This document shows positions 21,572-33,202 of a DNA stretch of 64,000 nucleotides, one piece after another. Positions within the stretch are counted from its first letter, which is position 1; every line of letters starts with the position of its first letter. Source of the DNA: Pseudomonas alloputida (GTDB taxonomy: Bacteria; Pseudomonadota; Gammaproteobacteria; Pseudomonadales; Pseudomonadaceae); assembly GCF_021283545.2 (NCBI RefSeq), contig NZ_CP128540.1:717501-781500 (forward strand), read 5' to 3'. The position numbers and the translations under genes were made by a program. The notes beneath the pieces are model-generated. The model was given only the letters and a program-made list of their open reading frames with translations, was not told where the DNA came from and searched no databases.

Positions 21572-22432
21572 TCAGGCTCTCCCGAACAGGCCGTAGGGAC
21601 GGACCAGAATCACTGCTGCCATGGCGCCGTAGATCATCAGGCTGGCGCCTTGCGGCCAGAGACTGGTCATCATGCTTTGCACCACACCCACCAGCAGGCC
21701 GCCAACCAGCGCCCCGCCGAACGACCCCATGCCGCCAATCACCACCACCACGAAGGCAATGCCGAGGATTTCCGGGCCGACGAAGGGCTGGGCGCCCCGT
21801 AGCGGCGCAAATAGCACACCCGCCACACCTGCCAGGCCCACGCCCAGGGCGAATGTCAGGGAGAACAGGCGGAAAATGTTGGTGCCCAACAGCGACACGG
21901 TCTCGGTGCTTTCGCTACCGGCCCGCACCAGTGCGCCGAAACGGGTGCGTTCCAGCAGCAGCCACAGGCCAATACCGATCAGCGCTGCGAAGCCGATCAG
22001 GAACAAGCGGTAGTAGGGGTAGATGAAGTCGCCGAGTATCAGCACCCCGCGCAGTTCGGGTGGCACGGCAATGTTTTTGCCCACCGGGCCCCAGATCAGC
22101 ACCGACGCTTCCTGGATGATCAGCGCGATGCCGAGGGTGACGAGGATCTGGAAGGTGTGCGGCAGGTGGTAGATGCGTTTGATCAACAGGCGCTCGACCG
22201 CCCAGGCCAGCGCGGCCACCACCAGTGGCGCAATCAGCAGCGCCAGCCAGAAGTTGCCGGTGACGGCCACGGCGGTGTAGCACAGGTAGGCGCCCAGCAA
22301 GAAAAACGCGCCGTGGGCGAAGTTGACGAAGTTGAGCAGGCCGAAAATGATCGTCAGGCCTACGGCGATGAGGAAGTAGATCATCCCCAGGCCCAGGCCG
22401 TTGAGCAGTTGGAACAGGTACAAATCGAGCAT
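21572..22432 (-). CDS. livH: ABC transporter permease, LivH type
   Basis: This 286-aa permease has about eight helices and the LivH motifs GLTIIFGLLNFVNFAHG near residue 25 and GGMGSFGGALVGG near residue 225. It forms the membrane heterodimer with LivM. The gap of 65 nt to the binding-protein gene may contain an mRNA processing or attenuation point. Confidence 0.92.
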   Translation of the reverse strand: MLDLYLFQLLNGLGLGMIYFLIAVGLTIIFGLLNFVNFAHGAFFLLGAYLCYTAVAVTGNFWLALLIAPLVVAALAWAVERLLIKRIYHLPHTFQILVTLGIALIIQEASVLIWGPVGKNIAVPPELRGVLILGDFIYPYYRLFLIGFAALIGIGLWLLLERTRFGALVRAGSESTETVSLLGTNIFRLFSLTFALGVGLAGVAGVLFAPLRGAQPFVGPEILGIAFVVVVIGGMGSFGGALVGGLLVGVVQSMMTSLWPQGASLMIYGAMAAVILVRPYGLFGRA

Positions 22433-22497
22433 GAGCGTGCCCTCGACAGCGCGCCGGGCGGCTGCCTGTACAAGTGTTTGTGACTAACGCCGCAGCT

Positions 22498-23700
22498 TCA
22501 GGCCAGGGCGCAACCGGTGTGATCGACCTCGACGAACGAGCGGCCCGAACTGATGACTTCGGCCAGGTCGTCCTCGTCGCGCATCTGCCCCTGGGGCTTG
22601 CCGCGCAGCAGGTAGTAGTCCTTGAGCACCTGGTGGTCACCCGGGCGGATCAGTTCTTCGCCGGTCGGGCCCTGGAAGCGCATGCCCTGCAATGCCGCAG
22701 ACACGGCGGCCCCGTCCAGGCTGCCGGCCTTGACGATGGCTTCGAGCATCACCTTGGTGCCGATGTAGTCGGCGGCCAGCGGATAGTTGGGGTTGATGCC
22801 ATAGGCCTTGCGGGTGGCGGCGACCAACAGCTTGTTCAGCGGGGTGTCGACCTGGTGCCAGTACTGCGCACCCAGGTACACGCCCTCGAGCACGTCGCTG
22901 CCCAGCTCCTGGAACTGGTCGAGGCCGGCAGACCACACCATCAGCACTTTCATGCGGTCCTTGATGCCGAAGTTGACCGCCTGGCGCAGGGCGTTGGAGG
23001 CCTGGCTACCGAAGTTGAGCAGCACCAGCACGTCGGGCTTGGCGGCGATGGCGTTGGTCAGGTAGCCGGAAAATTCCTGCTCCTGCAGCGAGTGGTAGCT
23101 GTTGCCGATGTGTTCCACGCCGAGCTCGGCGAACACTTTGCGGGCGTTGTCCAGCAGGGCATCGCCGAATACGTATTGCGGGGTGATGGTGTACCAGCGC
23201 TTGGCCTGGGGCAGCTGGCGGCTCATCGGCACCAGGGTTTCGCGGATGGCACCATAGGTGGGCACCGACCAGCGGAAGGTTGAGGCATTGCAGTCCTTGC
23301 CGGTGATTTCGTCGGCGCCCACAGGCGTCATGAACACGCCGCCGGCTTTGTGGATTTCCTTGGACACTGCCAGTGCCGAAGACGACAGGGTGCACCCCTG
23401 GAAGAAGCGTGCACCATCCTGACCGATGGCTTCCTGCACCTTGCGCACCGCCTTGCCGGCGTTGCCTTCGGTGTCGATGACTTTGTACTTGAGCGGGTGG
23501 CCGAGCAACTGCGGGTGCTCGGCGATGGCCAGGCGCGAGCCCATGTCGGCGTACTTGCCGTAGCTGGCGAAGGCGCCCGACATGGACTTGAGCCCATAGA
23601 AGGTCAGCGGTTGGTCGGCGAATGCCCGGTGTGCCCCCAAGGGGAGGCTACCTAAGGCACCCAGGGCAAGGCCTGCCTTGAGCAGGGTACGTCTTTGCAT
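22498..23700 (-). CDS. Periplasmic substrate-binding protein, Tat-type signal
   Basis: This 400-aa type I binding protein belongs to the branched-chain amino acid/amide family and is the first gene of the liv-like operon. The N-terminus MQRRTLLKAGLALGALGS has twin arginines followed by TLLK, then a hydrophobic stretch and an AFA cleavage site, so export by the Tat pathway is likely. The ligand cannot be read from sequence. AAGGAG lies 8-13 nt upstream of the start. Confidence 0.88.
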   Translation of the reverse strand: MQRRTLLKAGLALGALGSLPLGAHRAFADQPLTFYGLKSMSGAFASYGKYADMGSRLAIAEHPQLLGHPLKYKVIDTEGNAGKAVRKVQEAIGQDGARFFQGCTLSSSALAVSKEIHKAGGVFMTPVGADEITGKDCNASTFRWSVPTYGAIRETLVPMSRQLPQAKRWYTITPQYVFGDALLDNARKVFAELGVEHIGNSYHSLQEQEFSGYLTNAIAAKPDVLVLLNFGSQASNALRQAVNFGIKDRMKVLMVWSAGLDQFQELGSDVLEGVYLGAQYWHQVDTPLNKLLVAATRKAYGINPNYPLAADYIGTKVMLEAIVKAGSLDGAAVSAALQGMRFQGPTGEELIRPGDHQVLKDYYLLRGKPQGQMRDEDDLAEVISSGRSFVEVDHTGCALA

Positions 23701-23790
23701 GAGTAACTCCTTGTTTGTGGTTATTAGGCAGGAGTGGCAATGACAAAGCGGGTACGGCCGGGCCTGTGTGCAGGCCTCTTTACAGGCGCA

Positions 23791-24570
23791 TCAGTGGTGG
23801 TGATCGAACTCCAGCAGGAAGTTACGGGCAACCTCGCCTTCCAGCGCGGTCATGTGGTGCTCGGCGTCGCACATGTGTTCGTGCATCAGCCGGCGTACGG
23901 CGGGTTCGTCGCTGGCGCGCAAGGCGGTCAGCAGTTGCTTGTGGTAGCCGATGTTGGCGGCGGCGAACTGCTGGCGCTTGGGCAGGTAGGCCTTTTTCAG
24001 CACCACCAGGTCGCGCAGCAGGTCGTTGAGGAACACCGCCATGAAACGCAGCAACGGGTTGGGGCAGCGGTCGGCCAGCAGGGTGTGGAATTCAAGCTCC
24101 GCCAAGCGCTGCTCACGCTGGCCTTCTTCGCTGTCTTCCGGCGCGCTGCAGAAGTCGATGTTGGCCTGCAACGCGGCGTAATCGGCTTCGCTCAGCTTGC
24201 CCATCACCGACACCGCCAGTTCTACCTCGATGACTTTGCGCAGCTGGTACACCTGTTCGCCGTCCAGGTGCTGAAAGTGCAGGTAGTTGCGCAGTGCGCG
24301 GCTGGCTGGTTCGGTGCCCACTTCGTTCAGGTAGGCGCCCCCGGTCGGGCCGGTGCGGGTGCTCACCAGGCCTTCGACTTCGAGCGCCTTGAGGGCTTCG
24401 CGGGCGGTGCCCTTGGAGCATTCGAAATGCTCCATCAGCTCCCGCTCGGTAGGCAGGCGGTCGCCGGGGTGCAGCGCTTCGGTGACGATCGAGCGCTTGA
24501 CTGATTCGACGATCACATCGGACAGCTTCTGGCGCTTGCGTTTGGGTTTGAGCATTTCGCTATTTTTCAT
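23791..24570 (-). CDS. GntR-family regulator, FadR/FCD subgroup
   Basis: This 259-aa transcription factor has an N-terminal winged helix (about residues 20-85, with the LPTERELMEHFECSKGTARE recognition segment) and an all-helical FCD ligand-binding domain (about 95-240). FCD-type regulators bind acids and often metal. It lies directly upstream of, and co-directional with, the transporter/amidase operon, so it most likely controls that operon. The 90-nt gap before the binding-protein gene is a candidate operator. Confidence 0.9.
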   Translation of the reverse strand: MKNSEMLKPKRKRQKLSDVIVESVKRSIVTEALHPGDRLPTERELMEHFECSKGTAREALKALEVEGLVSTRTGPTGGAYLNEVGTEPASRALRNYLHFQHLDGEQVYQLRKVIEVELAVSVMGKLSEADYAALQANIDFCSAPEDSEEGQREQRLAELEFHTLLADRCPNPLLRFMAVFLNDLLRDLVVLKKAYLPKRQQFAAANIGYHKQLLTALRASDEPAVRRLMHEHMCDAEHHMTALEGEVARNFLLEFDHHH

Positions 24571-24698
24571 ATTTATGCGGATAAATAGGATTTAGCGAAT
24601 TTTGCCCGGACGGGTCAATGCTGGCGGGGGGGAGGGGTCGTAAATGGTGTGAAAGGGTCGGGGAGGGATATGTGGAACACGAAATTGCAGATAAAAAC

Positions 24699-24784
24699 TG
24701 TGGGAGCGGGCGTGCCCGCGAACACCGGCGAAGCCGGTGCCATACACCGTGGTGCCTGCTTCGCGGGCAAGCCCGCTCCCACAG
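24699..24784. repeat. Inverted REP pair (BIME-like)
   Basis: CTGTGGGAGCGGGCGTGCCC (start 24699) pairs with the inverted arm ending CCCGCTCCCACAG at 24784; the centre contains CACCGGCGAAGCCGGTG. It lies between the divergent gntR gene and the convergent end of the PP0621-like gene. The rest of 24571-24821 shows no coding signal. Confidence 0.8.
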
Positions 24785-24821
24785 ATTTCGAATTGGTTTC
24801 AGGATTGAACAGACATCGTGT

Positions 24822-25052
24822 TCAGCCTTGGTGGCCAGGGCCCTGCTGCAGGTGGGCCTGGCTGCAATACCACTCATTGCCCTGCTGCAGCGCCCGGTCG
24901 TTGGGCAGGTGCACGCCGCAATGGGCACAGCGCACCATCTTCAGCGGCGCATCCAGCTTCGCCTCGGGGTGCGACTGCTGGCTGACTTTGTATTTGCGCC
25001 ACAGCCAGAACGCGGCGGCGATCAGGGCGATCCAGAAAAGTAGGCGAACCAT
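24822..25052 (-). CDS. Small membrane-anchored zinc-ribbon protein (PP0621-like)
   Basis: This 76-aa protein has one N-terminal membrane helix (MVRLLFWIALIAAAFWLW) followed by a cytoplasmic zinc-finger-like segment with CAHCG and a later YCS. I believe this is the conserved small family known from P. putida as PP0621, found next to bamD; that assignment is from memory. The start at 25052 puts the helix at the N-terminus. Function unknown. Confidence 0.72.
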   Translation of the reverse strand: MVRLLFWIALIAAAFWLWRKYKVSQQSHPEAKLDAPLKMVRCAHCGVHLPNDRALQQGNEWYCSQAHLQQGPGHQG

Positions 25053-25102
25053 GGTGTCCAGCTTGTCGATTGAAGAAGCCAACAGTCTAGGACGCGGCCA
25101 AT

Positions 25103-25130
25103 AAAAAAGGGAGGCCCAAGGCCTCCCTTT
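25103..25130 (-). terminator. bamD terminator
   Basis: Read on the minus strand, AAAGGGAGGCCTTGGGCCTCCC is a near-perfect hairpin followed by TTTTTTAT. It begins 17 nt after the bamD stop. Confidence 0.85.
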
Positions 25131-25146
25131 CATTCACCGCTGAAGG

Positions 25147-26166
25147 TCAGTCGAACAGACCAAAGGTCATGTAGCTGAACCAGGAACGGTCTTTCTCGGC
25201 TTCTTTCGGGCCTTCCGGCACGATTGGGTCGCCGTTCTCGTCTTTAGGCAGCAGCTCTCGCGGCATCTCGTCGCGCGCGTCCTGGAACTGTTTGACCACG
25301 TCCTGGTTGGCGCGGGTTTCGCCTGGCGGCAGCGGGGTTTCGGTTTCGATCAGGCCCAAGGTGGCCTTGGACAGCCAGCCGCGGCCGTCAGACTCGGTCT
25401 GCTTGGGCTGGAACTCGCCATCGACCAGGCTCGGGTGATCCGGGTAGTTGAGCTTGAGGGTTTCCAGGCTCGTGGCGGCCAGTTCGTCCAGGTGCAGCTT
25501 CTGGTACGACTCGACCATCACCGCCAGGCCGTCACCGACGGACGGGGTTTCCTGGAAGTTTTCGACCACGTAGCGGCCACGGTTGGCAGCCGCTACATAA
25601 GCCTGGCGGCTCAGGTAGTAGTCGGCCACGTGGATTTCGTACGAAGCCAGCAGGTTGCGCAGGTAGATCATGCGCTGCTTGGCGTCTGGCGCGTAGCGGC
25701 TGTTGGGGAAGCGGCTGGTCAGCTGGGCGAACTCGTTGTACGAGTCGCGGGCGGCGCCCGGGTCACGCTTGGTCATGTCCAGCGGCAGGAAGCGCGCCAG
25801 CAGGCCACGGTCCTGGTCGAACGAGGTCAGGCCCTTGAGGTAGTAGGCGTAATCGACGTTCGGGTGCTGCGGGTGCAGGCGGATGAAGCGCTCGGCGGCC
25901 GACTTGGCGGCCTCGGGCTCGGAATTCTTGTAGTTGGCGTAGATCAGCTCGAGCTGCGCCTGATCGGCATAGCGGCCGAACGGGTAGCGCGACTCCAGGG
26001 CCTTGAGCTTGTTCACGGCGCTGGTGTAGCTGGAGTTGTCCAGATCAGCCTGGGCCTGCTGGTACAGTTCGGCCTCGCTGAGGTTCTCGTCAATGACCTC
26101 TTTATTAGAGGAACAGGCCGCGGTAAGCCCGAGGATGGCGATCAGCAGCAGGTGTTTCACTCGCAT
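25147..26166 (-). CDS. bamD: Outer membrane assembly lipoprotein BamD
   Basis: This 339-aa lipoprotein is an essential part of the BAM complex that inserts beta-barrel proteins in the outer membrane. The signal peptide ends in lipobox LTAAC with Cys18 as the lipidated residue. Five TPR-like repeats follow (about residues 30-245). The C-terminal extension of about 90 residues is longer than in E. coli BamD (about 245 aa) and is typical of Pseudomonas. The start at 26166 places the signal peptide correctly. It is divergent from rluD. Confidence 0.95.
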   Translation of the reverse strand: MRVKHLLLIAILGLTAACSSNKEVIDENLSEAELYQQAQADLDNSSYTSAVNKLKALESRYPFGRYADQAQLELIYANYKNSEPEAAKSAAERFIRLHPQHPNVDYAYYLKGLTSFDQDRGLLARFLPLDMTKRDPGAARDSYNEFAQLTSRFPNSRYAPDAKQRMIYLRNLLASYEIHVADYYLSRQAYVAAANRGRYVVENFQETPSVGDGLAVMVESYQKLHLDELAATSLETLKLNYPDHPSLVDGEFQPKQTESDGRGWLSKATLGLIETETPLPPGETRANQDVVKQFQDARDEMPRELLPKDENGDPIVPEGPKEAEKDRSWFSYMTFGLFD

Positions 26167-26193
26167 GGCGGCTTGCGTCCCTTTGACGGCCGC

Positions 26194-26222
26194 TGTCTTG
26201 GGCGGTGCCGTCCTGTTATGAT
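26194..26222 (+). promoter_or_regulatory. Possible rluD promoter
   Basis: TATGAT (26217-26222) is a fair -10 box; the -35 region 17 nt upstream (TGTCTT) is weak. The position, about 90 nt before rluD, is plausible. Confidence 0.35.
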
Positions 26223-26313
26223 GAGCGCCCCGGCCAACCCCGGGACAAAAGAAGCCGTATTTAACCACAAGCTCGCAGCCGAAACCAAAGGCTGTGCGCC
26301 CGCCGAATCGAGC

Positions 26314-27276
26314 ATGTCCGAGATCATTCAACTTAGCGCAGAGGTACCGTCCGAACTGGGCGGCCAACGCCTCGACCAGGTCGCCGCCCAATTGTTCGCC
26401 GAGTACTCGCGTTCGCGGCTAACTTCGTGGATCAAAGAGGGCCGCCTGACGGTCGATGGTGCAGTCGTGCGCCCTCGAGACCTTGTTCATGGTGGCTCTC
26501 AGCTTGCCCTGGAGGCCGAACAAGAGGCCCAGGGCGAGTGGATCGCAGAAGATATCGAACTGGATATCGTCTACGAAGACGACCACATCCTGGTGATCAA
26601 CAAGCCTGCCGGGCTGGTTGTGCACCCGGCGGCCGGGCATGCCAGCGGCACCCTGCTCAACGCGCTGCTGCACCATGTGCCAGACATCGTCAACGTGCCG
26701 CGCGCCGGTATCGTGCACCGCCTGGACAAGGACACCACCGGCCTGATGGTGGTGGCCAAGACCCTGCAGGCGCAGACCAAGCTGGTCGAGCAGATGCAGG
26801 CCCGCAAGGTCAGCCGCATCTACGAGTGCATCGTGATTGGCGTGGTGACTGCCGGTGGCAAGATCGACGCGCCCATCGGCCGCCACGGCGGCATGCGCCA
26901 GCGCATGGCTGTAACCGACGGCGGCAAGCCGGCGGTCAGTCACTACCGCGTACTCAAGCGCTTCCGCTCGCACACCCATGTGCGGGTCAAGCTGGAAACC
27001 GGCCGTACCCACCAGATTCGCGTGCACATGGCCCACGTGGGTTTCCCACTGGTTGGTGACCAGACGTACGGCGGGCGCTTTCGTATTCCGCCCGCTGCCA
27101 GCCCGACCATGGTCGAGGCGGTCAAGACCTTCCCGCGCCAGGCGCTGCATGCGCGTTTCCTCGCCTTGGCCCACCCGATTACCGGTGAAGTCATGAAGTG
27201 GGAATCGCCACTGCCGGATGACTTCGTCTGGTTGCTGTCGCTGCTGAACCAGGACCGCGAGAGCTTCATCGGATGA
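26314..27276 (+). CDS. rluD: 23S rRNA pseudouridine synthase RluD
   Basis: This 320-aa enzyme makes pseudouridines 1911, 1915 and 1917 in helix 69 of 23S rRNA. It has an N-terminal S4 RNA-binding domain (about residues 16-75) and the catalytic RluA-family motif [13 protein letters not shown] near residue 136, with Asp as nucleophile. The start at 26314 (MSEIIQL) gives the normal length. It overlaps the next gene by 4 nt; this pair is conserved in Pseudomonas. Confidence 0.95.
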   Translation: MSEIIQLSAEVPSELGGQRLDQVAAQLFAEYSRSRLTSWIKEGRLTVDGAVVRPRDLVHGGSQLALEAEQEAQGEWIAEDIELDIVYEDDHILVINKPAGLVVHPAAGHASGTLLNALLHHVPDIVNVPRAGIVHRLDKDTTGLMVVAKTLQAQTKLVEQMQARKVSRIYECIVIGVVTAGGKIDAPIGRHGGMRQRMAVTDGGKPAVSHYRVLKRFRSHTHVRVKLETGRTHQIRVHMAHVGFPLVGDQTYGGRFRIPPAASPTMVEAVKTFPRQALHARFLALAHPITGEVMKWESPLPDDFVWLLSLLNQDRESFIG

Positions 27277-28013
27277 GTGACCTGACGCAGGCGTTGCTGT
27301 TCCCCGACTGGCCGGCCCCGGCTTCGGTCCGCGCCTGTGTCACCACCCGTCAGGGCGGCGTCAGCCTGCCGCCTTACGAAACCTTCAACCTCGGCGACCA
27401 TGTTGGGGATGACCCTGCCGCGGTCGCCGAGAACCGCCGCCGCCTGAGCGAACAGTTCACCATCCAACCGGCCTGGCTCAAGCAGGTGCATGGGCGGGTG
27501 GTGGCGGATGCCGACCCGACCGTGGTGGCCGAGGCCGATGCCAGCTGGACCCGCCAGCCTGGCATTGCCTGCACCGTGATGACCGCCGATTGCCTGCCTG
27601 CGCTGTTCTGCGACCGCGCGGGCACCCGCGTGGCGGCGGCGCATGCTGGCTGGCGTGGGCTGGCGGGTGGCGTGCTGGAAGCCACGCTGGACCGGCTGGC
27701 GCTGCCGCCAGAAGAGGTGCTGGTGTGGTTGGGGCCTGCCATCGGCCCGCAAGCATTCGAAGTGGGGCTGGAAGTGCGTGATGCCTTTACCGCCGTGCAC
27801 CCGCAAGCAGCTCGGGCATTCGTCGACGGCGAACGGCCAGGCAAGCTGTTGGCGGATATCTATGAGCTGGCGCGTATTCGCCTGGCTGCCCGTGGCGTGA
27901 CTGCTGTTTATGGCGGTGGCTTGTGCACGGTCAGTGATGCGCGGTTCTTCTCCTATCGCCGTACCCCGCAGGGTGGGCGTTTTGCATCGTTGGTCTGGCT
28001 GGACCCGCGCTAG
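27273..28013 (+). CDS. pgeF: Laccase-domain purine nucleoside phosphorylase (YfiH)
   Basis: This 246-aa multicopper-oxidase-like-fold protein belongs to the YfiH/PgeF family, now linked to purine nucleoside phosphorolysis and peptidoglycan fidelity. The zinc-site residues lie in MTADCLPALFCD and AAHAGWRGLAGG, with the late motif GGGLCTVSD. It overlaps rluD by 4 nt. Confidence 0.92.
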   Translation: MSDLTQALLFPDWPAPASVRACVTTRQGGVSLPPYETFNLGDHVGDDPAAVAENRRRLSEQFTIQPAWLKQVHGRVVADADPTVVAEADASWTRQPGIACTVMTADCLPALFCDRAGTRVAAAHAGWRGLAGGVLEATLDRLALPPEEVLVWLGPAIGPQAFEVGLEVRDAFTAVHPQAARAFVDGERPGKLLADIYELARIRLAARGVTAVYGGGLCTVSDARFFSYRRTPQGGRFASLVWLDPR

Positions 28014-28026
28014 CCTGTACCGGCCT

Positions 28027-28111
28027 CTTCGCGGGCACGCCCGCTCCCACAGAGATTCCGCAAACGTTGAAACTGGTGGTGTACCTGTGGGGGCGAGCAT
28101 GCCCGCGAATG
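28027..28111. repeat. Inverted REP pair
   Basis: CTTCGCGGGCACGCCCGCTC plus CCACAG (28027-28052) pairs with CTGTGGGGGCGAGCATGCCC GCGAA-type sequence ending near 28111. It separates pgeF from the clpB promoter. Confidence 0.75.
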
Positions 28112-28155
28112 GCCCCCGTTAATCCAACAGGTTGACTTTGGTCAACCCCGCTAAG

Positions 28156-28183
28156 CTTGAATCTTCCAGAATCAGCCTTATCT
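28156..28183 (+). promoter_or_regulatory. Sigma-32 (heat-shock) promoter of clpB
   Basis: CTTGAA at 28156-28161 matches the sigma-32 -35 box. After 14 nt, CCTTATCT (28176-28183) matches the CCCCATNT -10 box at six of seven fixed positions or nearly so. It lies 79 nt before the clpB start, as expected for a heat-shock gene. Confidence 0.7.
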
Positions 28184-28262
28184 ATAAAGTCATCTCAGGC
28201 AGGTTTCTTTATAAACAGGCGCTGTCCATCGCTCCGACCTGCCCTTTAAAGGAAGGTACACC

Positions 28263-30827
<2,565 letters not shown>

Positions 30828-30843
30828 TTGTGTTGCACCATGA

Positions 30844-30868
30844 GCCCCGCGTTTGCGGGGCTTTTTTT
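30844..30868 (+). terminator. clpB terminator
   Basis: GCCCCGC/GCGGGGC with a 4-nt loop is followed by seven T residues, 16 nt after the stop. Confidence 0.92.
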
Positions 30869-30954
30869 GCCTGTTGCCAATGCCGGCACAGCCCAGCTAT
30901 TTCGGGCCTTTGGGCCAACCCGGGGTAACCGCCTGAAATTTTTGAAATTTTTGC

Positions 30955-30983
30955 TTGCATCAAATTTAGAGTGCCCCTAATAT
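30955..30983 (+). promoter_or_regulatory. tRNA block promoter 1
   Basis: TTGCAT (30955-30960), a 17-nt spacer and TAATAT (30978-30983) are followed by the GC-rich discriminator ACGCCGCG, a feature of stringently controlled stable-RNA promoters. It lies about 205 nt before tRNA-Asn. Confidence 0.6.
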
Positions 30984-31074
30984 ACGCCGCGTTGTCAGGC
31001 ACTAAGCGAAACACCAGCAACATCGGTGATCGCAAAACAACTTACAAATCAGTAAGTTGAATGAAAAAAAGTGG

Positions 31075-31102
31075 TTGACAAGCAAAACGAAGAATGTAGA
31101 AT
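31075..31102 (+). promoter_or_regulatory. tRNA block promoter 2
   Basis: A consensus -35 TTGACA (31075-31080) is followed by a 16-nt spacer and TAGAAT (31097-31102), then a GC-rich discriminator AGCCGGCC. It lies about 85 nt upstream of tRNA-Asn and is the stronger of two candidates. Confidence 0.75.
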
Positions 31103-31189
31103 AGCCGGCCTCAGCAGCGACAACGCGAAAGCGAAGAAGCTAAAGAGTCCGAAGCGAACACAGTCTTCGGAGTTGTACCGAAGTTCAGT

Positions 31190-31265
31190 TCCGCGATAGC
31201 TCAGTCGGTAGAGCAAATGACTGTTAATCATTGGGTCCCTGGTTCGAGTCCAGGTCGCGGAGCCA
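31190..31265 (+). tRNA. tRNA-Asn (GTT)
   Basis: This 76-nt cloverleaf has acceptor arms TCCGCGA/TCGCGGA, anticodon GTT at 31223-31225, the T-loop TTCGAGT and an encoded CCA. Confidence 0.97.
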
Positions 31266-31269
31266 ATCT

Positions 31270-31346
31270 CGGGGTGTAGCGCAGTCCGGTAGCGCGCCTG
31301 CTTTGGGAGCAGGATGTCAGGAGTTCGAATCCCCTCACCCCGACCA
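31270..31346 (+). tRNA. tRNA-Pro (TGG), copy 1
   Basis: This 77-nt cloverleaf has acceptor arms CGGGGTG/CACCCCG, anticodon stem CCTGC/GCAGG around TTTGGGA with anticodon TGG at 31314-31316, and an encoded CCA. Confidence 0.97.
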
Positions 31347-31352
31347 TTTTCC

Positions 31353-31428
31353 GGGTCGTTAGCTCAGTTGGTAGAGCAGTTGGCTTTTAACCAATTGGTC
31401 GTAGGTTCGAATCCTACACGACCCACCA
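31353..31428 (+). tRNA. tRNA-Lys (TTT), copy 1
   Basis: This 76-nt cloverleaf has acceptor arms GGGTCGT/ACGACCC, anticodon TTT in the loop CTTTTAA, and an encoded CCA. Confidence 0.97.
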
Positions 31429-31433
31429 TGTAG

Positions 31434-31466
31434 AAAAGGGCATCTCAAAGAGATGCCCTTTTTTTT
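31434..31466 (+). terminator. tRNA terminator, copy 1
   Basis: AAAAGGGCATCTC/GAGATGCCCTTTT with a short loop and eight T residues follows tRNA-Lys copy 1. It lies inside the tRNA block, so read-through or a second promoter is needed for copy 2. Confidence 0.88.
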
Positions 31467-31474
31467 GAAACACT

Positions 31475-31551
31475 CGGGGTGTAGCGCAGTCCGGTAGCGC
31501 GCCTGCTTTGGGAGCAGGATGTCAGGAGTTCGAATCCCCTCACCCCGACCA
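31475..31551 (+). tRNA. tRNA-Pro (TGG), copy 2
   Basis: Identical over 77 nt to the tRNA-Pro at 31270-31346. It is part of a tandem duplication that also copied tRNA-Lys and the terminator. Confidence 0.97.
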
Positions 31552-31556
31552 TTTTT

Positions 31557-31632
31557 GGGTCGTTAGCTCAGTTGGTAGAGCAGTTGGCTTTTAACCAATT
31601 GGTCGTAGGTTCGAATCCTACACGACCCACCA
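31557..31632 (+). tRNA. tRNA-Lys (TTT), copy 2
   Basis: Identical over 76 nt to the tRNA-Lys at 31353-31428, with encoded CCA. Confidence 0.97.
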
Positions 31633-31637
31633 TGAAC

Positions 31638-31672
31638 AAAGGGCATCTCGCATGAGATGCCCTTTTTCTTTT
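31638..31672 (+). terminator. tRNA terminator, copy 2
   Basis: AAAGGGCATCTCGCATGAGATGCCCTTT hairpin with T tail; the stem is the same as in copy 1, with a changed loop. Confidence 0.88.
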
Positions 31673-31732
31673 GCCTCGAAAAATGCGCCCATCGGCGCAA
31701 TCCCACCTGCATCTATTTGCCACACCGCCCCT

Positions 31733-31808
31733 ATGTAGGAGCGGGTTCACCCGCGAATGCGGCAGTGCAGCCACCATCGCATTCACAGGTAAACCCGCGC
31801 CTACAGGG
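31733..31808. repeat. Inverted REP pair
   Basis: TGTAGGAGCGGGTTCACCCG (start near 31734) faces an inverted REP ending GGTAAACCCGCGCCTACAGG. It lies between the tRNA block and the convergent ndh gene. Confidence 0.75.
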
Positions 31809-31822
31809 CATGGGGGCGCCTG

Positions 31823-33118
31823 TTAGTGCAACTTCAGGCGCGGCTCGGTACCCCGGCCAATCTTGCTGCCCAGCATCATCAACGCCGTGCGGAAGAACCC
31901 GTACAGCGCCATCTGGTGCATGCGGTACAGCGACACATAGAACATGCGCGCCAGCCAGCCTTCCAGCTTCACGCTGCCCATCAGGTTACCCATCAGGTTG
32001 CCCACCGCCGAGAAGCGCGACAGCGACACCAGCGAGCCATAGTCCTTGTACTCGTACGTCGGCAGGGCCTTGTTCTCCAGGCGCGCCTTCAGGCTTTGCG
32101 CCAGCATCGAAGCCTGCTGGTGCGCCGCCTGTGCGCGCGGCGGCACGTTACGATCGCTGCCGGGTTGCGGGCAGGCGGCGCAGTCACCGAAGGCGAAGAT
32201 GTTGTCGTCGCGGGTGGTTTGCAGGGTAGGGCGCACGACCAGCTGGTTGATGCGGTTGGTTTCCAGGCCATCGATGTCCTTGAGGAAACCTGGCGCGCGG
32301 ATACCGGCTGCCCACACCTTCAGGCTGGCCTGGATCACTTCACCGTCCTTGGTTTTCAGGCCGTCCTCGGTCACTTCACTGACTGCGGCGTTGGTCATCA
32401 CCTTCACCCCGAGTTTTTCCAGGGTTTTGTGAACCGGTACGCTGATGCGCTCCGGCAGCGCTGGCAGAACGCGCGGGCCCGCCTCGATAAGGGTGATGTG
32501 CATGTCCTTGGGCTGGATGCGGTCCAGGCCATAGGCCGCCAGCTCGTGGGCAGCGTGGTGCAGCTCGGCCGCCAGCTCTACACCGGTGGCACCGGCGCCG
32601 ACAATGGCTACGCTGATTTTCTCGCTGGCCACGTCGCCGGCGTGGGCACGCAGGTAGTGGTTGAGCAGTTGCTGGTGGAAACGCTCGGCCTGCTTGCGGG
32701 TATCCAGGAACAGGCAGTGCTGCGCTGCGCCCAGGGTGCCGAAGTCGTTGGTGTTGGAGCCCACGGCAATCACCAGGGTGTCGTAGCCCAGGGTGCGCGC
32801 AGGCAGCAGCTCGCGGCCCTCTTCGTCGAGGGTGGCAGCCAGTTGAATCTGCTTGCCTTCACGGTCCAGGCCGCTCATGCGCCCCAGCTGGAAATTGAAG
32901 TGGTTCCACTTGGCCTGGGCCACGTAGTTCAGTTCGTCTTCCGAGGAGTTCAGCGAGCCGGCGGCCACTTCGTGCAGCAGTGGCTTCCAGATGTGCGTGA
33001 GGTTGGTGTCGACCAGGGTGATTTCGGCCTGCTTGCGCTTGCCCAGGCTTTTACCCAGGCGGGTCGCCAGTTCCAGGCCGCCGGCGCCGCCGCCGACAAT
33101 CACGATGCGATGAGTCAT
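31823..33118 (-). CDS. ndh: Type II NADH dehydrogenase
   Basis: This 431-aa FAD enzyme oxidises NADH and reduces quinone at the inner membrane without pumping protons. The N-terminal FAD motif IVGGGAGGLELATRLG (residues 6-21) and a second Rossmann motif VAIVGAGATGVELAAEL near 170 bind FAD and NADH. A C-terminal amphipathic stretch (about 385-415) fits membrane attachment. Length agrees with Pseudomonas NDH-2. Confidence 0.94.
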   Translation of the reverse strand: MTHRIVIVGGGAGGLELATRLGKSLGKRKQAEITLVDTNLTHIWKPLLHEVAAGSLNSSEDELNYVAQAKWNHFNFQLGRMSGLDREGKQIQLAATLDEEGRELLPARTLGYDTLVIAVGSNTNDFGTLGAAQHCLFLDTRKQAERFHQQLLNHYLRAHAGDVASEKISVAIVGAGATGVELAAELHHAAHELAAYGLDRIQPKDMHITLIEAGPRVLPALPERISVPVHKTLEKLGVKVMTNAAVSEVTEDGLKTKDGEVIQASLKVWAAGIRAPGFLKDIDGLETNRINQLVVRPTLQTTRDDNIFAFGDCAACPQPGSDRNVPPRAQAAHQQASMLAQSLKARLENKALPTYEYKDYGSLVSLSRFSAVGNLMGNLMGSVKLEGWLARMFYVSLYRMHQMALYGFFRTALMMLGSKIGRGTEPRLKLH

Positions 33119-33202
33119 GGGAATATCTCATAAGGTTTACGGAATTCGTGGCCCTGGGGGCCGGCCGCAAACTGCACGAGGGGAGGGCGAGCGCGAAGCA
33201 GC

